Notes under the pieces: model-generated | The model's input: the letters and a program-made list of their open reading frames with translations, nothing else | Told to the model about the DNA's origin: nothing | The model's database searches: none | Shown here: one piece after another, positions 51,590-60,127 of the stretch | How positions within the stretch are numbered: the first letter of the stretch is position 1 | Layout of the letters: every line of letters begins with the position of its first letter | Source of the DNA: Clostridiales bacterium | GTDB lineage: Bacteria; Bacillota; Clostridia; Oscillospirales; Oscillospiraceae | Length of the DNA: 64,000 nucleotides | Assembly: GCA_004555655.1 (NCBI GenBank) | Contig: SFHJ01000001.1 | Coordinates: 32,405 to 96,404 of the forward strand | Direction: 5' to 3' | Translations under genes and position numbers: made by a program

Positions 51590-52742
51590 AAAACGCGAAA
51601 TCATATTCTCGCTGGTGCGCGGTCTTGTCGCCATCTGCATTGCGCTTCTGGTGGCGATGCTGCTCATCTTCATCAGTGCTGAGGGTGCGACCTTCGCGGC
51701 CAAGCTGAAGGCCACCGGCGAAGCGCTGCGCCAGCTGCTGCTGGGCCCTCTGTTCCGTATGGGCAAAAACGGCACCGTGTTTGAGTTCAAGCGCCTGACC
51801 GACATTCTGGCCTCCATGATCCCCATCATCTTCACGGGCCTTGCCGTTTGCATCATGTTCTCGGCCAACCAGTTCAACCTCGGCGCCGAAGGCGGCATCA
51901 TGCTTGGCGCTTTCACCACTGCCATGATTGCCATCTATGTGCCGATGGCAGCGTTTATCCACCCGCTTGTGGCGGTGATCGGCGGCGGTGTGGCAGTCGC
52001 GGTCATGATGCTGCTGCCCGCACTGCTGAAAACCAAGCTGAACGTGAGCGAAATGGTCTGCTCACTGATGCTCAACTACATCATCATGTATCTCATCAAG
52101 TTCCTGATGAATACATACCTTGCCGATAAGTCCAAGGGCCAGATCCAGAGCTATGAATTTCTGGAGACGTCGAAAATCGCACCGCTGATCGACAACGGTT
52201 CCAAGCTTTCATGGGGCTTTATCGTGGCCATTGCAGTGGTCGTTTTGTGCGGCCTTTTCGTGTACCGCACGCGCTGGGGCTATGCCATCCGCATGATCGG
52301 CATCAACCAGGACTTCTCGCGTTATTCCGGCATGAAGGTCGCATCCGTCATCGTTCTGTCCCAGGTGCTGGGCGGCTTTTTGGCCGGTATCGGCGGCGGC
52401 ATCGAAATGCTGGGCCGGTATAAGACGTTCTCGTGGAGTTCACTGCCTGGCTACGGCTGGACGGGCATCACCATCGCGATTCTGGCCGGCAACAACCCAT
52501 GCTTCGTCCCATTGGCCGCATTCTTTATGGCCTATCTTACCAAAGGCTGCGAGCTCATGGCGACGTACGCCAACGTCCCCTCGCAGCTCATCGACATCAT
52601 CCAGGGCGTCATTTTCCTGTTCTTCGCGGCCGAGCAGTTCCTGTCCGGCTACCGCCAGAAGCTGGTCGTAAAGTCCGCGCAGGAGGAGCTGGCGCGCAAG
52701 CAAGCCGAACAGGCACAGGAAGGAGGCGCACTCCATGCTTAA
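51582..52742 (+). CDS. Nucleoside ABC transporter permease 1
   Basis: A 386-residue BPD_transp_2-type permease with about nine helices. Family segments include PIIFTGLAVCIMFSANQFNLGAEGGIMLGAF, LNVSEMVCSLMLNYIIMYL and YAIRMIGINQDFSRYSGMKV. The start overlaps the ATPase gene by 8 nt and its end overlaps the next permease by 8 nt, indicating tight coupling. Confidence 0.93.
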   Translation: MTKKREIIFSLVRGLVAICIALLVAMLLIFISAEGATFAAKLKATGEALRQLLLGPLFRMGKNGTVFEFKRLTDILASMIPIIFTGLAVCIMFSANQFNLGAEGGIMLGAFTTAMIAIYVPMAAFIHPLVAVIGGGVAVAVMMLLPALLKTKLNVSEMVCSLMLNYIIMYLIKFLMNTYLADKSKGQIQSYEFLETSKIAPLIDNGSKLSWGFIVAIAVVVLCGLFVYRTRWGYAIRMIGINQDFSRYSGMKVASVIVLSQVLGGFLAGIGGGIEMLGRYKTFSWSSLPGYGWTGITIAILAGNNPCFVPLAAFFMAYLTKGCELMATYANVPSQLIDIIQGVIFLFFAAEQFLSGYRQKLVVKSAQEELARKQAEQAQEGGALHA

Positions 52743-53715
52743 CTTCTTAAAGATGCTGCTCACGCCGGAGTTCTTCTTCTCCATCATCCGCATCTCCGCG
52801 CCCATTCTGTTCGCCACACTGGCGGCCATTGTGGTCGAAAAGGCAGGCTTCTGCAACATCGGTCTTGAGGGCCTTATGATGTTTTCCGCACTCTCCGGCT
52901 CGCTCATCAGCTATTACGCCGGAAGCTGGGTATGGGGACTTCTCGCCGCCGTGGTGGTCGGCGTTCTGATGAGCCTCATGATGGGCTTCTTCGCCTTCCA
53001 GCTCAAGACGGACATCACGCTTGTCGGCATTGCCGTCAACATGATGGGCTCGGGCGGTACCCTGTTCTTGTGTAAGGTCATCACCAACCTCACCGAGGGC
53101 AATGCAATGGCCTCCACCACAGGCCTTATCACCAAGTCTCTCTGCATACCGGACATCACCATCCCGCTTGTAAATAAGATCCCGTTTTTGGGCGGTGTTC
53201 TGTCGGGGCACAACCTGCTCACCTATTTTGCCTTTATCTGCTGCCTGCTCACGTCTATTCTGCTGTATAAGACAAGCCTTGGCCTCAACATCCGCGCTGT
53301 CGGCGAGAATCCGAACGCGGCGTCCTCTGTCGGCGTGTCGGTGCTGAAGATCAAGTATATCGCCATCGGCTTCTCGGGCCTCATGTGCGGCTTTGGCGGC
53401 GCGTTCATGTCGATGGCCTACGCGCAGGGCTGGTCTTTGGACATGGTCTCCGGCCGCGGCTTTATCGCACTGGCAGCCCAGGCCATGGGCAACGGTGAAT
53501 GTCTGGGCGGTATGCTGTCGTCGCTGGTGTTCGGCTTCGCGCAGGCGCTGGGCATCAAGTTCTCGGCTATCGGCCTTGACTCAAATCTCGCCTCGCCTAT
53601 CCCCTACGCCGTGACCATCATTGGCCTTGTCATCTTTGCCCTTGTCCGCCGCAGCCGTGAGAAGAAGCGCCACTCTTCCGCAGGCCTGGAAAAGGCAGCG
53701 GCTGCTGCAAAATAA
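52735..53715 (+). CDS. Nucleoside ABC transporter permease 2
   Basis: A 326-residue BPD_transp_2-type permease with about nine helices. It begins with PILFATLAAIVVEKAGFCNIGLEGLMMFSAL and contains GLNIRAVGENPNAASSVGVSV, the conserved cytoplasmic loop of this family. It pairs with permease 1 as the heterodimeric channel for purine nucleosides. Confidence 0.93.
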   Translation: MLNFLKMLLTPEFFFSIIRISAPILFATLAAIVVEKAGFCNIGLEGLMMFSALSGSLISYYAGSWVWGLLAAVVVGVLMSLMMGFFAFQLKTDITLVGIAVNMMGSGGTLFLCKVITNLTEGNAMASTTGLITKSLCIPDITIPLVNKIPFLGGVLSGHNLLTYFAFICCLLTSILLYKTSLGLNIRAVGENPNAASSVGVSVLKIKYIAIGFSGLMCGFGGAFMSMAYAQGWSLDMVSGRGFIALAAQAMGNGECLGGMLSSLVFGFAQALGIKFSAIGLDSNLASPIPYAVTIIGLVIFALVRRSREKKRHSSAGLEKAAAAAK

Positions 53716-53772
53716 TCACATTTCGCCTCCCGCCCGCGCTGCGGGCGGGAGCGCTTGTTTTGGAGGAAGCGC

Positions 53773-54723
53773 ATGTCTGAAATCAAAAAAATCCCCGTCA
53801 TTCTTGACGGCGACCCCGGCCATGACGACGCGATCGCCTGGACGCTTGCGCGCGCCAGCGGCAGATTTGATATTTTGGCCGTGACGTCCTGCTGCGGCAA
53901 CCAGACCATTGAGAAGACCACCTACAACGCTCAGCGCGTATGTACGCTCATCGGCCTTGATGCGCCCATCGGCCGCGGCTGCCCGCATCCGCTTGTGACC
54001 GAGCCCATGAACGCGCCTTCGGTACATGGAGAATCGGGCCTTGACGGCCCTGTCCTGCCCGAACCTGCGATGCCTGTCAGCGAACTGGGCGCGGTCGAGC
54101 TCATGGCAAACGTGCTGCGTGGGAGCGCCGAGCCCGTCACCATCGTGGCAACCGGCCCTGAGACGAATGTGGCCGCGCTGCTGCTGGCCTATCCGGAGCT
54201 CAAGCCCAAGATCAAGCTGATCTCCATCATGGGCGGCGGCATCGGCTTCGGCAACTGGACGCCCGCAGCCGAGTTCAACATCCTCGTCGACCCCGAGGCT
54301 GCAAAAACGGTCTTCACCTCTGGCGTTCCCATTCTCATGGCCGGTCTTGACGTGACGGAAAAGGCACTGATTCTGCCCGAGGATTTCGAGCGCATCCGCG
54401 CCATCGGCGGCCCTGTCTGCACGATCGTGGCCGAATGGCTGGAATTTTTCTACATCTTCCATCACAACCTCGGCTACGCAGGCGCACCGATGCACGATCC
54501 GTGCGCCGTCATGGCGCTTCTGCATCCCGAGATCTTCCAGATGCGCGAGATGTACGTTGAGATTGAGACAGCAGGAGAATACTGCAAGGGCACGACCGTG
54601 GGCGACTTCTTTGGTACGACCGGCCACGCACCGAATGCGACATGTATTCTGGGCGTCGACCGGCAGGCCTTTGCTGACCGGCTCGTCGAGGCCATGGAGT
54701 TTTACAAGGAGGCCGAAGCATGA
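53773..54723 (+). CDS. Nucleoside hydrolase (first of two)
   Basis: A 316-residue inosine/uridine-preferring nucleoside hydrolase family enzyme that splits ribonucleosides to base and ribose. The calcium-binding motif is ILDGDPGHDDAIAW near the N-terminus. Family motifs VATGPETNVAALL, SIMGGGIGFGNWTPAAEFNI and the C-terminal HDPCAVMALL are intact. GGAGGA sets the start at 53773. It lies 57 nt after the transporter, so imported nucleosides are its likely substrates. It overlaps the second hydrolase by 4 nt. Confidence 0.93.
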   Translation: MSEIKKIPVILDGDPGHDDAIAWTLARASGRFDILAVTSCCGNQTIEKTTYNAQRVCTLIGLDAPIGRGCPHPLVTEPMNAPSVHGESGLDGPVLPEPAMPVSELGAVELMANVLRGSAEPVTIVATGPETNVAALLLAYPELKPKIKLISIMGGGIGFGNWTPAAEFNILVDPEAAKTVFTSGVPILMAGLDVTEKALILPEDFERIRAIGGPVCTIVAEWLEFFYIFHHNLGYAGAPMHDPCAVMALLHPEIFQMREMYVEIETAGEYCKGTTVGDFFGTTGHAPNATCILGVDRQAFADRLVEAMEFYKEAEA

Positions 54724-55655
54724 ACAAATACCCTGTCTGGTTCGATTGCGATACCGGCGTTGATGACGCCATTGCGCTCATGGCGCTGCACACACTGGAG
54801 GAGATCGATCTCATCGGAATTTCCGCTGTCTGCGGCAATGCGCTGCTGGATGACACATTTTTCAACACGCACCGCGTCTGCGGCCTGATCGGCGCAAGTT
54901 ATCCCATCTACCGTGGCGCAGACAAGCCGCTCTATGGTGAGCCTCATGTCTCCACCGCCTTCCACGGGCATAACGGCCTCGGCGATGTTGAGCTTCCCAT
55001 CCCCGATTCTGCCGTGATGCACGATGCACCTGCCTGGGACGCGCTGCATGCGGCGGCGCTTCAGCACCCGGGCGAGCTGCGGCTCATCGCCACCGGTCCG
55101 CTCACAAATATCGCCGTTGCACTGACCAAATACCCCGATCTTGCCTCTCTTCTGCATACCATCCTCATCATGGGCGGCTCGGCGTCAGTCGGCAATGTCA
55201 CGCCCGCTGCGGAATTCAACATCTATATCGACCCCCATGCGGCGCAAATCGTGTTTAAATCCGGCGTACCCATCGTGATGTGCGGTCTGGATGTGACGCT
55301 GAAAGCTGTGCTCACACCCGACGATTGGGACGAGCTGGCCGCAACGGGCAGCAAGGCGGGCGCGTTCACCAAGGCCTGTCTGCAGCCTGCATGGCGGATG
55401 CTGCAGGCGATGGGCTTTGCTGGTGTGCCGATGCACGATGCGTGTCCCGTACTCTATCTTGTCCATCCGGAACTCTTTTCCGTCGAGGAAGCGGGTGTAT
55501 ATGTGGAGACACATGGCACCATCACGCAGGGCAAGACAGTCACCGATCTCTACAGCGACAAGCAGTTTGAGAAGAAAAACGCCAAGGTCGTGCTGGACGT
55601 CGACCGCGACCGCTTCATTGAGATACTGAAAGCCTGTATCCGCCGCCTGCCTTAG
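54720..55655 (+). CDS. Nucleoside hydrolase (second of two)
   Basis: A 311-residue paralog. The calcium motif is WFDCDTGVDDAIALMAL; later motifs are IATGPLTNIAVALTKYPDL, IMGGSASVGNVTPAAEFNIYID and HDACPVLYL. It is clearly divergent from the first copy, so the pair may split purine and pyrimidine nucleosides or different bases; that is inference. The start overlaps the upstream stop (ATGA). Confidence 0.93.
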   Translation: MNKYPVWFDCDTGVDDAIALMALHTLEEIDLIGISAVCGNALLDDTFFNTHRVCGLIGASYPIYRGADKPLYGEPHVSTAFHGHNGLGDVELPIPDSAVMHDAPAWDALHAAALQHPGELRLIATGPLTNIAVALTKYPDLASLLHTILIMGGSASVGNVTPAAEFNIYIDPHAAQIVFKSGVPIVMCGLDVTLKAVLTPDDWDELAATGSKAGAFTKACLQPAWRMLQAMGFAGVPMHDACPVLYLVHPELFSVEEAGVYVETHGTITQGKTVTDLYSDKQFEKKNAKVVLDVDRDRFIEILKACIRRLP

Positions 55656-55709
55656 GCGTTCCGGCAACCTGCACAATTTTCTCCATTTGTATTTTCGTTC
55701 AAAACTGCC

Positions 55710-55740
55710 TTTGAAGCTGCAGCTTCAAAATTGGTATAAT
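55710..55740 (+). promoter_or_regulatory. Promoter with overlapping 20-bp palindrome
   Basis: TTGAAG (55711-55716), an 18-bp spacer and a perfect TATAAT (55735-55740). A perfect 20-bp palindrome (55710-55729, half-site TTTGAAGCTG) covers the -35 box and most of the spacer, a position expected for a repressor site. Confidence 0.7.
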
Positions 55741-55813
55741 AGTTTCAGTACTTCATGAAACTATGAAAAATTCGCAGTTTCTTGCAGTAAAAATACACAT
55801 GGAGGATGGAACT

Positions 55814-56059
55814 ATGAAACGAGTAAAAGCTGCGTGCATCTGCCAGACACTTCATTTTATGCTGAAAGACGGCGTGGAGCATGATCTTGCCGTACAGCAG
55901 GTCAAAGCTGACGTTGAACACTATAAGAAAACGCTCGAGCGCAACCGCACGCTGTACAGGATCGTTGAGCAGACAACACAGCCTGACGGTTCGATCGTCG
56001 TAAAGGTGATCAAGCAGTACAACACCAGCCCGGTCGGCGATTATCTGCAAACGCTTTGA
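55814..56059 (+). CDS. Small conserved-looking protein of unknown function
   Basis: An 81-residue soluble, basic protein. GGAGG 8 nt upstream sets the start at 55814 (MKRVKAACICQTLHF); an in-frame ATG lies 15 nt earlier without a good site. The sequence predicts a helix (EHDLAVQQVKADVEHYKKTLERNRTLYRIV) followed by two strands (GSIVVKVIKQYN). No domain is recognised. It has its own promoter with a palindromic operator-like site and a strong terminator, so it is a regulated single gene. Confidence 0.75.
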   Translation: MKRVKAACICQTLHFMLKDGVEHDLAVQQVKADVEHYKKTLERNRTLYRIVEQTTQPDGSIVVKVIKQYNTSPVGDYLQTL

Positions 56060-56062
56060 AAG

Positions 56063-56096
56063 AAAGAGGCATGGCCCACCGGCCATGCCTCTTTTC
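56063..56096. terminator. Bidirectional terminator
   Basis: A stem of at least 12 bp (AGAGGCATGGCC with GGCCATGCCTCT, CACC loop) is flanked by A and T runs; serves both convergent genes. Confidence 0.9.
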
Positions 56097-56111
56097 AACT
56101 GCAGTTCTCTT

Positions 56112-56696
56112 TCACAGCGACCTTGCAAGCGCTTTGGCGCGCACGATTGCGTCATCCAGCGAGCCCTCGGCGTCAAAGCCTGCCACGTCCATGCCGTCTG
56201 CGGCCACACAGTGATACCGGCCCACGCCAAAGAATGTGTGCAGCGCGTCGAGATACCGGCTTCCCATCTCCATGGCGTCGCCCGTGTAGAATCCGCCGCG
56301 CGTGGTGAGAAACACCATGTCCGCTGCACGGCAGAGGCCCTGCAGGCCCTGCTCCGTCGAGCCGAAGGTAATTCCGTCGACCGAAACCTGCTCAATATAG
56401 ACCTTTAAGAGCGCCGGGAAGCTCAAATCCCAGAACGGCGCAGCAATGACAATGAGATCAGCACCGGCGAACTGGTGTGCGTAGCGAAAACGCGGATGGC
56501 TGCGCTCACCCGCCTCCAGCAGCCGCTGCCGCTCGTCAAAATACGCGCCCTTGAAATACGGCAGATTTTCCTCCATAAGATCCAGCCGCGTCACATGGCA
56601 GTCAGACGGCAGCGCCGTCAAAAAGCTGTTCGCCAGCCGCTTCGTTCTGGATTCAGCGCCGCGGATGCAGCAGTCGATAAAAAGGACCTCTCTCAT
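56112..56696 (-). CDS. FMN-dependent NAD(P)H oxidoreductase (flavodoxin-like/azoreductase type)
   Basis: A 194-residue flavodoxin-fold quinone or azo reductase. The phosphate-binding N-terminus is VLFIDCCIRGAESRTKRLANSFL. Further on come FAGADLIVIAAPFWDLSFPALLKVYIEQV, typical of the NQO1/AzoR group, and FLTTRGGFY. It uses FMN and NAD(P)H; the physiological acceptor is unknown. Its start overlaps the nucleoside phosphorylase stop by 4 nt, an operon link without obvious functional logic. Confidence 0.88.
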   Translation of the reverse strand: MREVLFIDCCIRGAESRTKRLANSFLTALPSDCHVTRLDLMEENLPYFKGAYFDERQRLLEAGERSHPRFRYAHQFAGADLIVIAAPFWDLSFPALLKVYIEQVSVDGITFGSTEQGLQGLCRAADMVFLTTRGGFYTGDAMEMGSRYLDALHTFFGVGRYHCVAADGMDVAGFDAEGSLDDAIVRAKALARSL

Positions 56697-57439
56697 GCCT
56701 GACTTCTCCCCTTCTGCATCCGCACAAACGCCTCGAGCGCCGTTAAAATCTCGTTGCGCTCGCCCAATGCGGTGAGCGATTCCCCATCCACATAGCCGCC
56801 AATGGCGTCCGCCGTATCTTCTCCATAGACGACCACGTTATTGAGGATCGACGCGGCCTGCATGCCGCGCAGGCGGCCGATGGTGTAAAGTGCGGCGGTT
56901 TCCATGTCCGCGCCCAAAACGCCCTTCCGTGACCAGTAGGCGCTCTCGGCGTCAGACTCGTCATGGTAGAAGCTCTCATGGCTGTGGGCAAGACCCACGC
57001 GGTGTTTGACGCCCAGCGCCTTCGCGCTTTCAATACAGGCGAAAAGCAGCTCCGTGTCGGCCACGGCGGGATACATCACGTCGACATAGGCTTTTGAAGC
57101 TCCATCGTCGCGTACCGCGCCCGAAACCAAAATCAGCTCTCCAAGCGCGATACCCGGCTGCAGCGCGCCGCACGAGCCGATGCGGATGGCGGCGGTGACG
57201 CCGATGTTGTGCAGCTCCTCCACCGCGATCCCGGCAGAGCAGCCTCCGATGCCCGTGGAAATGGCCAGCACCCTCACGCCCTTGTAGCTGCCGAGCACGC
57301 TGCGGAATTCGCGGTTGTACGCCAGCTCCTGCGCGTCGTCCAAAAATGCGGCAATGCGCCCCACGCGTGCCGGGTCGCCCGGCAAGATGGCATAGCGCGT
57401 GCCAATCGATTCATCCAGACAGATATGCGGCTGTTTCAT
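56693..57439 (-). CDS. Nucleoside phosphorylase (PNP/UDP family)
   Basis: A 248-residue enzyme of the hexameric PNP/uridine phosphorylase family, which splits nucleosides with phosphate to base and ribose-1-phosphate. It has RYAILPGDPARVGRIAAFLDD, ISTGIGGCSAGIAVEEL, IRIGSCGALQPGIALGELILVSGAVRDDG and GADMETAALYTIG, which places the ribose-contacting Met-Glu. Whether adenosine, inosine or uridine is preferred cannot be decided by eye. Its nearness to the nucleoside import genes suggests a role in salvage. Confidence 0.92.
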   Translation of the reverse strand: MKQPHICLDESIGTRYAILPGDPARVGRIAAFLDDAQELAYNREFRSVLGSYKGVRVLAISTGIGGCSAGIAVEELHNIGVTAAIRIGSCGALQPGIALGELILVSGAVRDDGASKAYVDVMYPAVADTELLFACIESAKALGVKHRVGLAHSHESFYHDESDAESAYWSRKGVLGADMETAALYTIGRLRGMQAASILNNVVVYGEDTADAIGGYVDGESLTALGERNEILTALEAFVRMQKGRSQA

Positions 57440-57496
57440 CGTTCACGCCTCCCGTTTTTTATTTGATTGTACCATATTTTTGCTCCAGTGGCAACG

Positions 57497-57526
57497 AAAA
57501 ACCGCGGCAGGCTGTGCTGCCGCGGT
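57497..57526 (-). terminator. Terminator after the ddl operon
   Basis: A perfect 10-bp stem (ACCGCGGCAG with CTGCCGCGGT, 6-nt loop) is followed by TTTTCG on the minus strand. Confidence 0.85.
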
Positions 57527-57530
57527 CATG

Positions 57531-57959
57531 TTATAAAACCCGGATCTCGATGTGATACGCGTTCACACCGCATACAGTGTGCTCGATTTCGACGGCATAT
57601 TCCAGGTCAAGAATCCCGCCGTTTTCATTGAGCAGCACGGTCATACTCCTTGTCTGTACGCCCAGCAGCAGCGCGCCCACGCCCTCAGCGTTGTAGAGCG
57701 ACTCATTGCACGTGCCGCTCACAAAGACCATGGTGGAATTGATCTTGCCGGTGCGGCGCAGCGTGACCGTCTTTGCGTCTTCCACTGTGAAGGTTGTGAC
57801 CACGCCCTCGAGCCCTGTCATCTGCGTCTCGACGTAGGAAAGCGTGGCATAACCCGGTTCAAAGCAGTATGACCCCTCGGTCACAAGCTCAATGCTCTCG
57901 GGCTTCTCGCCGGGCAGCCGCTGCGTGCCGCGGATGGAGATGATTGCAGGTGTGACCAT
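57531..57959 (-). CDS. DUF1934 (YwiB-like) beta-barrel protein
   Basis: A 142-residue soluble protein of the DUF1934 family, a small calycin-like beta-barrel found in Firmicutes. Recognised by ISIRGTQ, ELVTEGSYCFEPGYATLSYVETQMTG, MVFVSGTCNESLYNAEGV (here Cys) and LEYAVEIEHTVCGVNAYHIEIRV. Function is unknown. It begins 2 nt after ddl, so it is coupled to cell-wall precursor synthesis at least transcriptionally. Confidence 0.88.
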   Translation of the reverse strand: MVTPAIISIRGTQRLPGEKPESIELVTEGSYCFEPGYATLSYVETQMTGLEGVVTTFTVEDAKTVTLRRTGKINSTMVFVSGTCNESLYNAEGVGALLLGVQTRSMTVLLNENGGILDLEYAVEIEHTVCGVNAYHIEIRVL

Positions 57960-57961
57960 GC

Positions 57962-59026
57962 TTATTCATCCAGCGCCAGCGAGATGAGATTGTCAATCAG
58001 CTCGCTGTAGGCAATGCCGCTGGCCTCAAACAGCTTCGGGTACATCGAAATCGATGTAAAGCCCGGCATGGTGTTAATCTCGTTGAACACAACCTGCTGG
58101 TCCTTGCGGGTGACAAAGAAGTCGACACGCGAAAGACCGCGGCAGCCCATTGCTGTGTAGACGCGGATGGCCTGCTCGCGCACGCACTCGGCCACTTCCT
58201 CGGAAAGCCGTGCGGGGATATAGAGCTGGGCGCAGTCGGAGATATACTTGGCCTCATAATCATAGAACTCAGCGCCGGCATCGATCTCGCCGCATACGGA
58301 AGCGAACGGATTGTCGTTGCCCAGTACCGCGACCTCAACCTCCTGTCCGTCGATGAACTCCTCGACGAGTACTTTGCTGTCAAAGCTCAACGCCACGCGC
58401 AGCGCCTCGCAAAGCGCCTCGCGCCCAGCCGCCTTGGACACGCCCACAGATGAGCCGGTGCCGGAGGGCTTGACAAATACGGGATAGGTAAACTTCGCCT
58501 CCACCGCGTCGAGAACCGCCTCCTCGCTGTGCGAAAAATCGCGCTGCGTGACAAGCTGCCACCCGGCCTGGCGCACACCGGCTTTCTCGGCAATCAGCTT
58601 GGTAATGGTCTTATCCATACACGTAGCCGACGCGGCTACATGCGGCCCCACATACGGAAGGCCCGCGATCTGCAGCAGTCCCTGCATCGAGCCGTCCTCG
58701 CCGTTCTCGCCGTGCAGCACGGGGAACACCACATCGATGCGCTCACGCACGACGCAGTCATTTTCAAAGCTGAGCAGGCCCTGCCCGTGCACCGGCGAAA
58801 GCGCCGCGCGGCGGTTGGCTTCGCAGTTCTGCCACGTTCCGGCGGGCAGCATGCTATAATCGGTCCCGCCGAACAGAACCCAATCTCCGTCCTTTGTGAT
58901 GCCAACGGGGAAAATGTTGTATTTCTCCTTATCGATGTTGTTGAGCACGGACTCAGCCGAGCGCAGCGAGACCTCATGCTCCGGCGAAACACCGCCGAAA
59001 AGGACACAGACGCTTAATTTCTTCAA
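57962..59026 (-). CDS. ddl: D-alanine--D-alanine ligase
   Basis: A 354-residue ATP-grasp enzyme that makes the D-Ala-D-Ala dipeptide of peptidoglycan. VLFGGVSPEHEVSLRSAESVLNNI at the N-terminus is diagnostic. VFPVLHGENGEDGSMQGLLQIAGLPYVG, YPVFVKPSGTGSSVGVSKA and NEINTMPGFTSISMYPKLFEASGI complete the family. The tyrosine in the SMYP region and the absence of VanA-type changes suggest a normal D-Ala-D-Ala ligase. Confidence 0.96.
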   Translation of the reverse strand: MKKLSVCVLFGGVSPEHEVSLRSAESVLNNIDKEKYNIFPVGITKDGDWVLFGGTDYSMLPAGTWQNCEANRRAALSPVHGQGLLSFENDCVVRERIDVVFPVLHGENGEDGSMQGLLQIAGLPYVGPHVAASATCMDKTITKLIAEKAGVRQAGWQLVTQRDFSHSEEAVLDAVEAKFTYPVFVKPSGTGSSVGVSKAAGREALCEALRVALSFDSKVLVEEFIDGQEVEVAVLGNDNPFASVCGEIDAGAEFYDYEAKYISDCAQLYIPARLSEEVAECVREQAIRVYTAMGCRGLSRVDFFVTRKDQQVVFNEINTMPGFTSISMYPKLFEASGIAYSELIDNLISLALDE

Positions 59027-59069
59027 TGAAATGATCTCCCTTTCACCTGCCCGGACTCAATCCCCCGGC

Positions 59070-59098
59070 AGGATAATTGCCTTACTATCATATGTCAA
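59070..59098 (-). promoter_or_regulatory. Promoter of ddl
   Basis: On the minus strand TTGACA (59098-59093), a 17-bp spacer and TATCCT (59075-59070). Confidence 0.65.
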
Positions 59099-59200
59099 AA
59101 CACCGCAGAACACAAGTACAAATTTCCATATTACTGTGATTTTAACAGTAGAAATCTTTGCGCAAAGTGTATATAATGAATGGGAGAGGAGGCTCGCGTC

Positions 59201-59614
59201 ATGCAGATCGAATTGACAAAAAAAGAGTTTCGCAGACTTCTGGACATGGTCTATATCGGAAATTGGATTTTGAACTCCACCCGCGGCGACGACCGCATCG
59301 CCGACTACGACGAGGTCGAATCCAAGCTGTTCGGCCTCTGCCGGAAAGAGGGCATGAAGAGCCTTGTTGAAAAGTGGGAGGGCGAGGATGTCCCCTCGCG
59401 CGCATTTTCCGACGGCGGCATCCACGAAGCCATCATGGACTACGAGGACACGGTATTCTACGAAATCCTCGCCGAAGAGCTGGCGCGGCGCGACATGGAT
59501 TATCAGCCCGTATCCAAAGAGAACTACGACGAGCTGGTTTCCCGCATGGACGACTACATTGCCGAATTTGAGGCGCACGGTACGGACAATATCCTGATCA
59601 ACAATATGGACTGA
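59201..59614 (+). CDS. Conserved-looking acidic protein of unknown function
   Basis: A 137-residue acidic, mostly helical soluble protein. GAGAGGAGG 8 nt upstream sets the start at 59201. Notable stretches are LTKKEFRRLLDMVYIGNWILNSTRGDDRI and DYEDTVFYEILAEELARRDM. I do not recognise a family. A TATAAT (59172-59177) lies upstream with no good -35. Two dyads, TACTGT/ACAGTA (59132-59150) and a 12-bp palindrome (59156-59167), cover the -35 area, suggesting regulated expression. A hairpin with a T run follows. Confidence 0.75.
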   Translation: MQIELTKKEFRRLLDMVYIGNWILNSTRGDDRIADYDEVESKLFGLCRKEGMKSLVEKWEGEDVPSRAFSDGGIHEAIMDYEDTVFYEILAEELARRDMDYQPVSKENYDELVSRMDDYIAEFEAHGTDNILINNMD

Positions 59615-59620
59615 CAGAAA

Positions 59621-59656
59621 CCCCAGTTTTGGTTCACAAAACCGGGGCAGCTTTTT
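59621..59656. terminator. Terminator between convergent genes
   Basis: CCCC-A-GTTTTG pairs with CAAAAC-C-GGGG and is followed by CAGCTTTTT on the plus strand. Confidence 0.75.
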
Positions 59657-59663
59657 CCTGCGC

Positions 59664-60056
59664 TCAGGTGACGTCCATGCACGGGTCGTGGGCATTCGGG
59701 CCGTCATCGAGAAACTCGTTGACGCGCACGCCGCGCTGCTGCTTCATTTCCTCCACATTCTGGTGGATGAGTTCCTTGACCACCATCGGGTCGCGGATGC
59801 TTTTGATCTCCAGATGCGGCGTGGTCTTATCAGATGAATGGATGAGCACCGTGCCGAGCCCGAATATTCTCTGGCCGATGCTGGCCTTTACACTGATATC
59901 CGTCACGCGGTAGAGAACGATTTCCTCCATATGCATATTGAAAAAGCCATGCTGCATAAACAGTCGATCTTTTGAAAGATAGTACTTGGTAAAGCTGATG
60001 GGCATGCCCAAAATCCGTTTTCGGTCCTGCCACAGCGGTTCAACACCGAGTTTCAT
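59664..60056 (-). CDS. PH-domain (bPH2-type) protein
   Basis: A 130-residue soluble protein resembling the bacterial PH-like domain of YdbS/YdbT proteins. KYYLSKDRLFMQHGFFNMHMEEIVLYRVTDISVKASIGQRIFGLGTVLIHSSD is the diagnostic part. Unlike YdbS it lacks membrane helices. AGGAGG favours the second ATG at 60056. A C-terminal acidic tail follows (EFLDDGPNAHDP). It is downstream of spoVAC on the same strand (71-nt gap). Function is unknown. Confidence 0.8.
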   Translation of the reverse strand: MKLGVEPLWQDRKRILGMPISFTKYYLSKDRLFMQHGFFNMHMEEIVLYRVTDISVKASIGQRIFGLGTVLIHSSDKTTPHLEIKSIRDPMVVKELIHQNVEEMKQQRGVRVNEFLDDGPNAHDPCMDVT

Positions 60057-60127
60057 GCACATTCCTCCTTTTTACCCAGTATACCGCCGCTTCTGCCGCT
60101 GGTCAAGGAAGAATTGCAGAAAATGTG

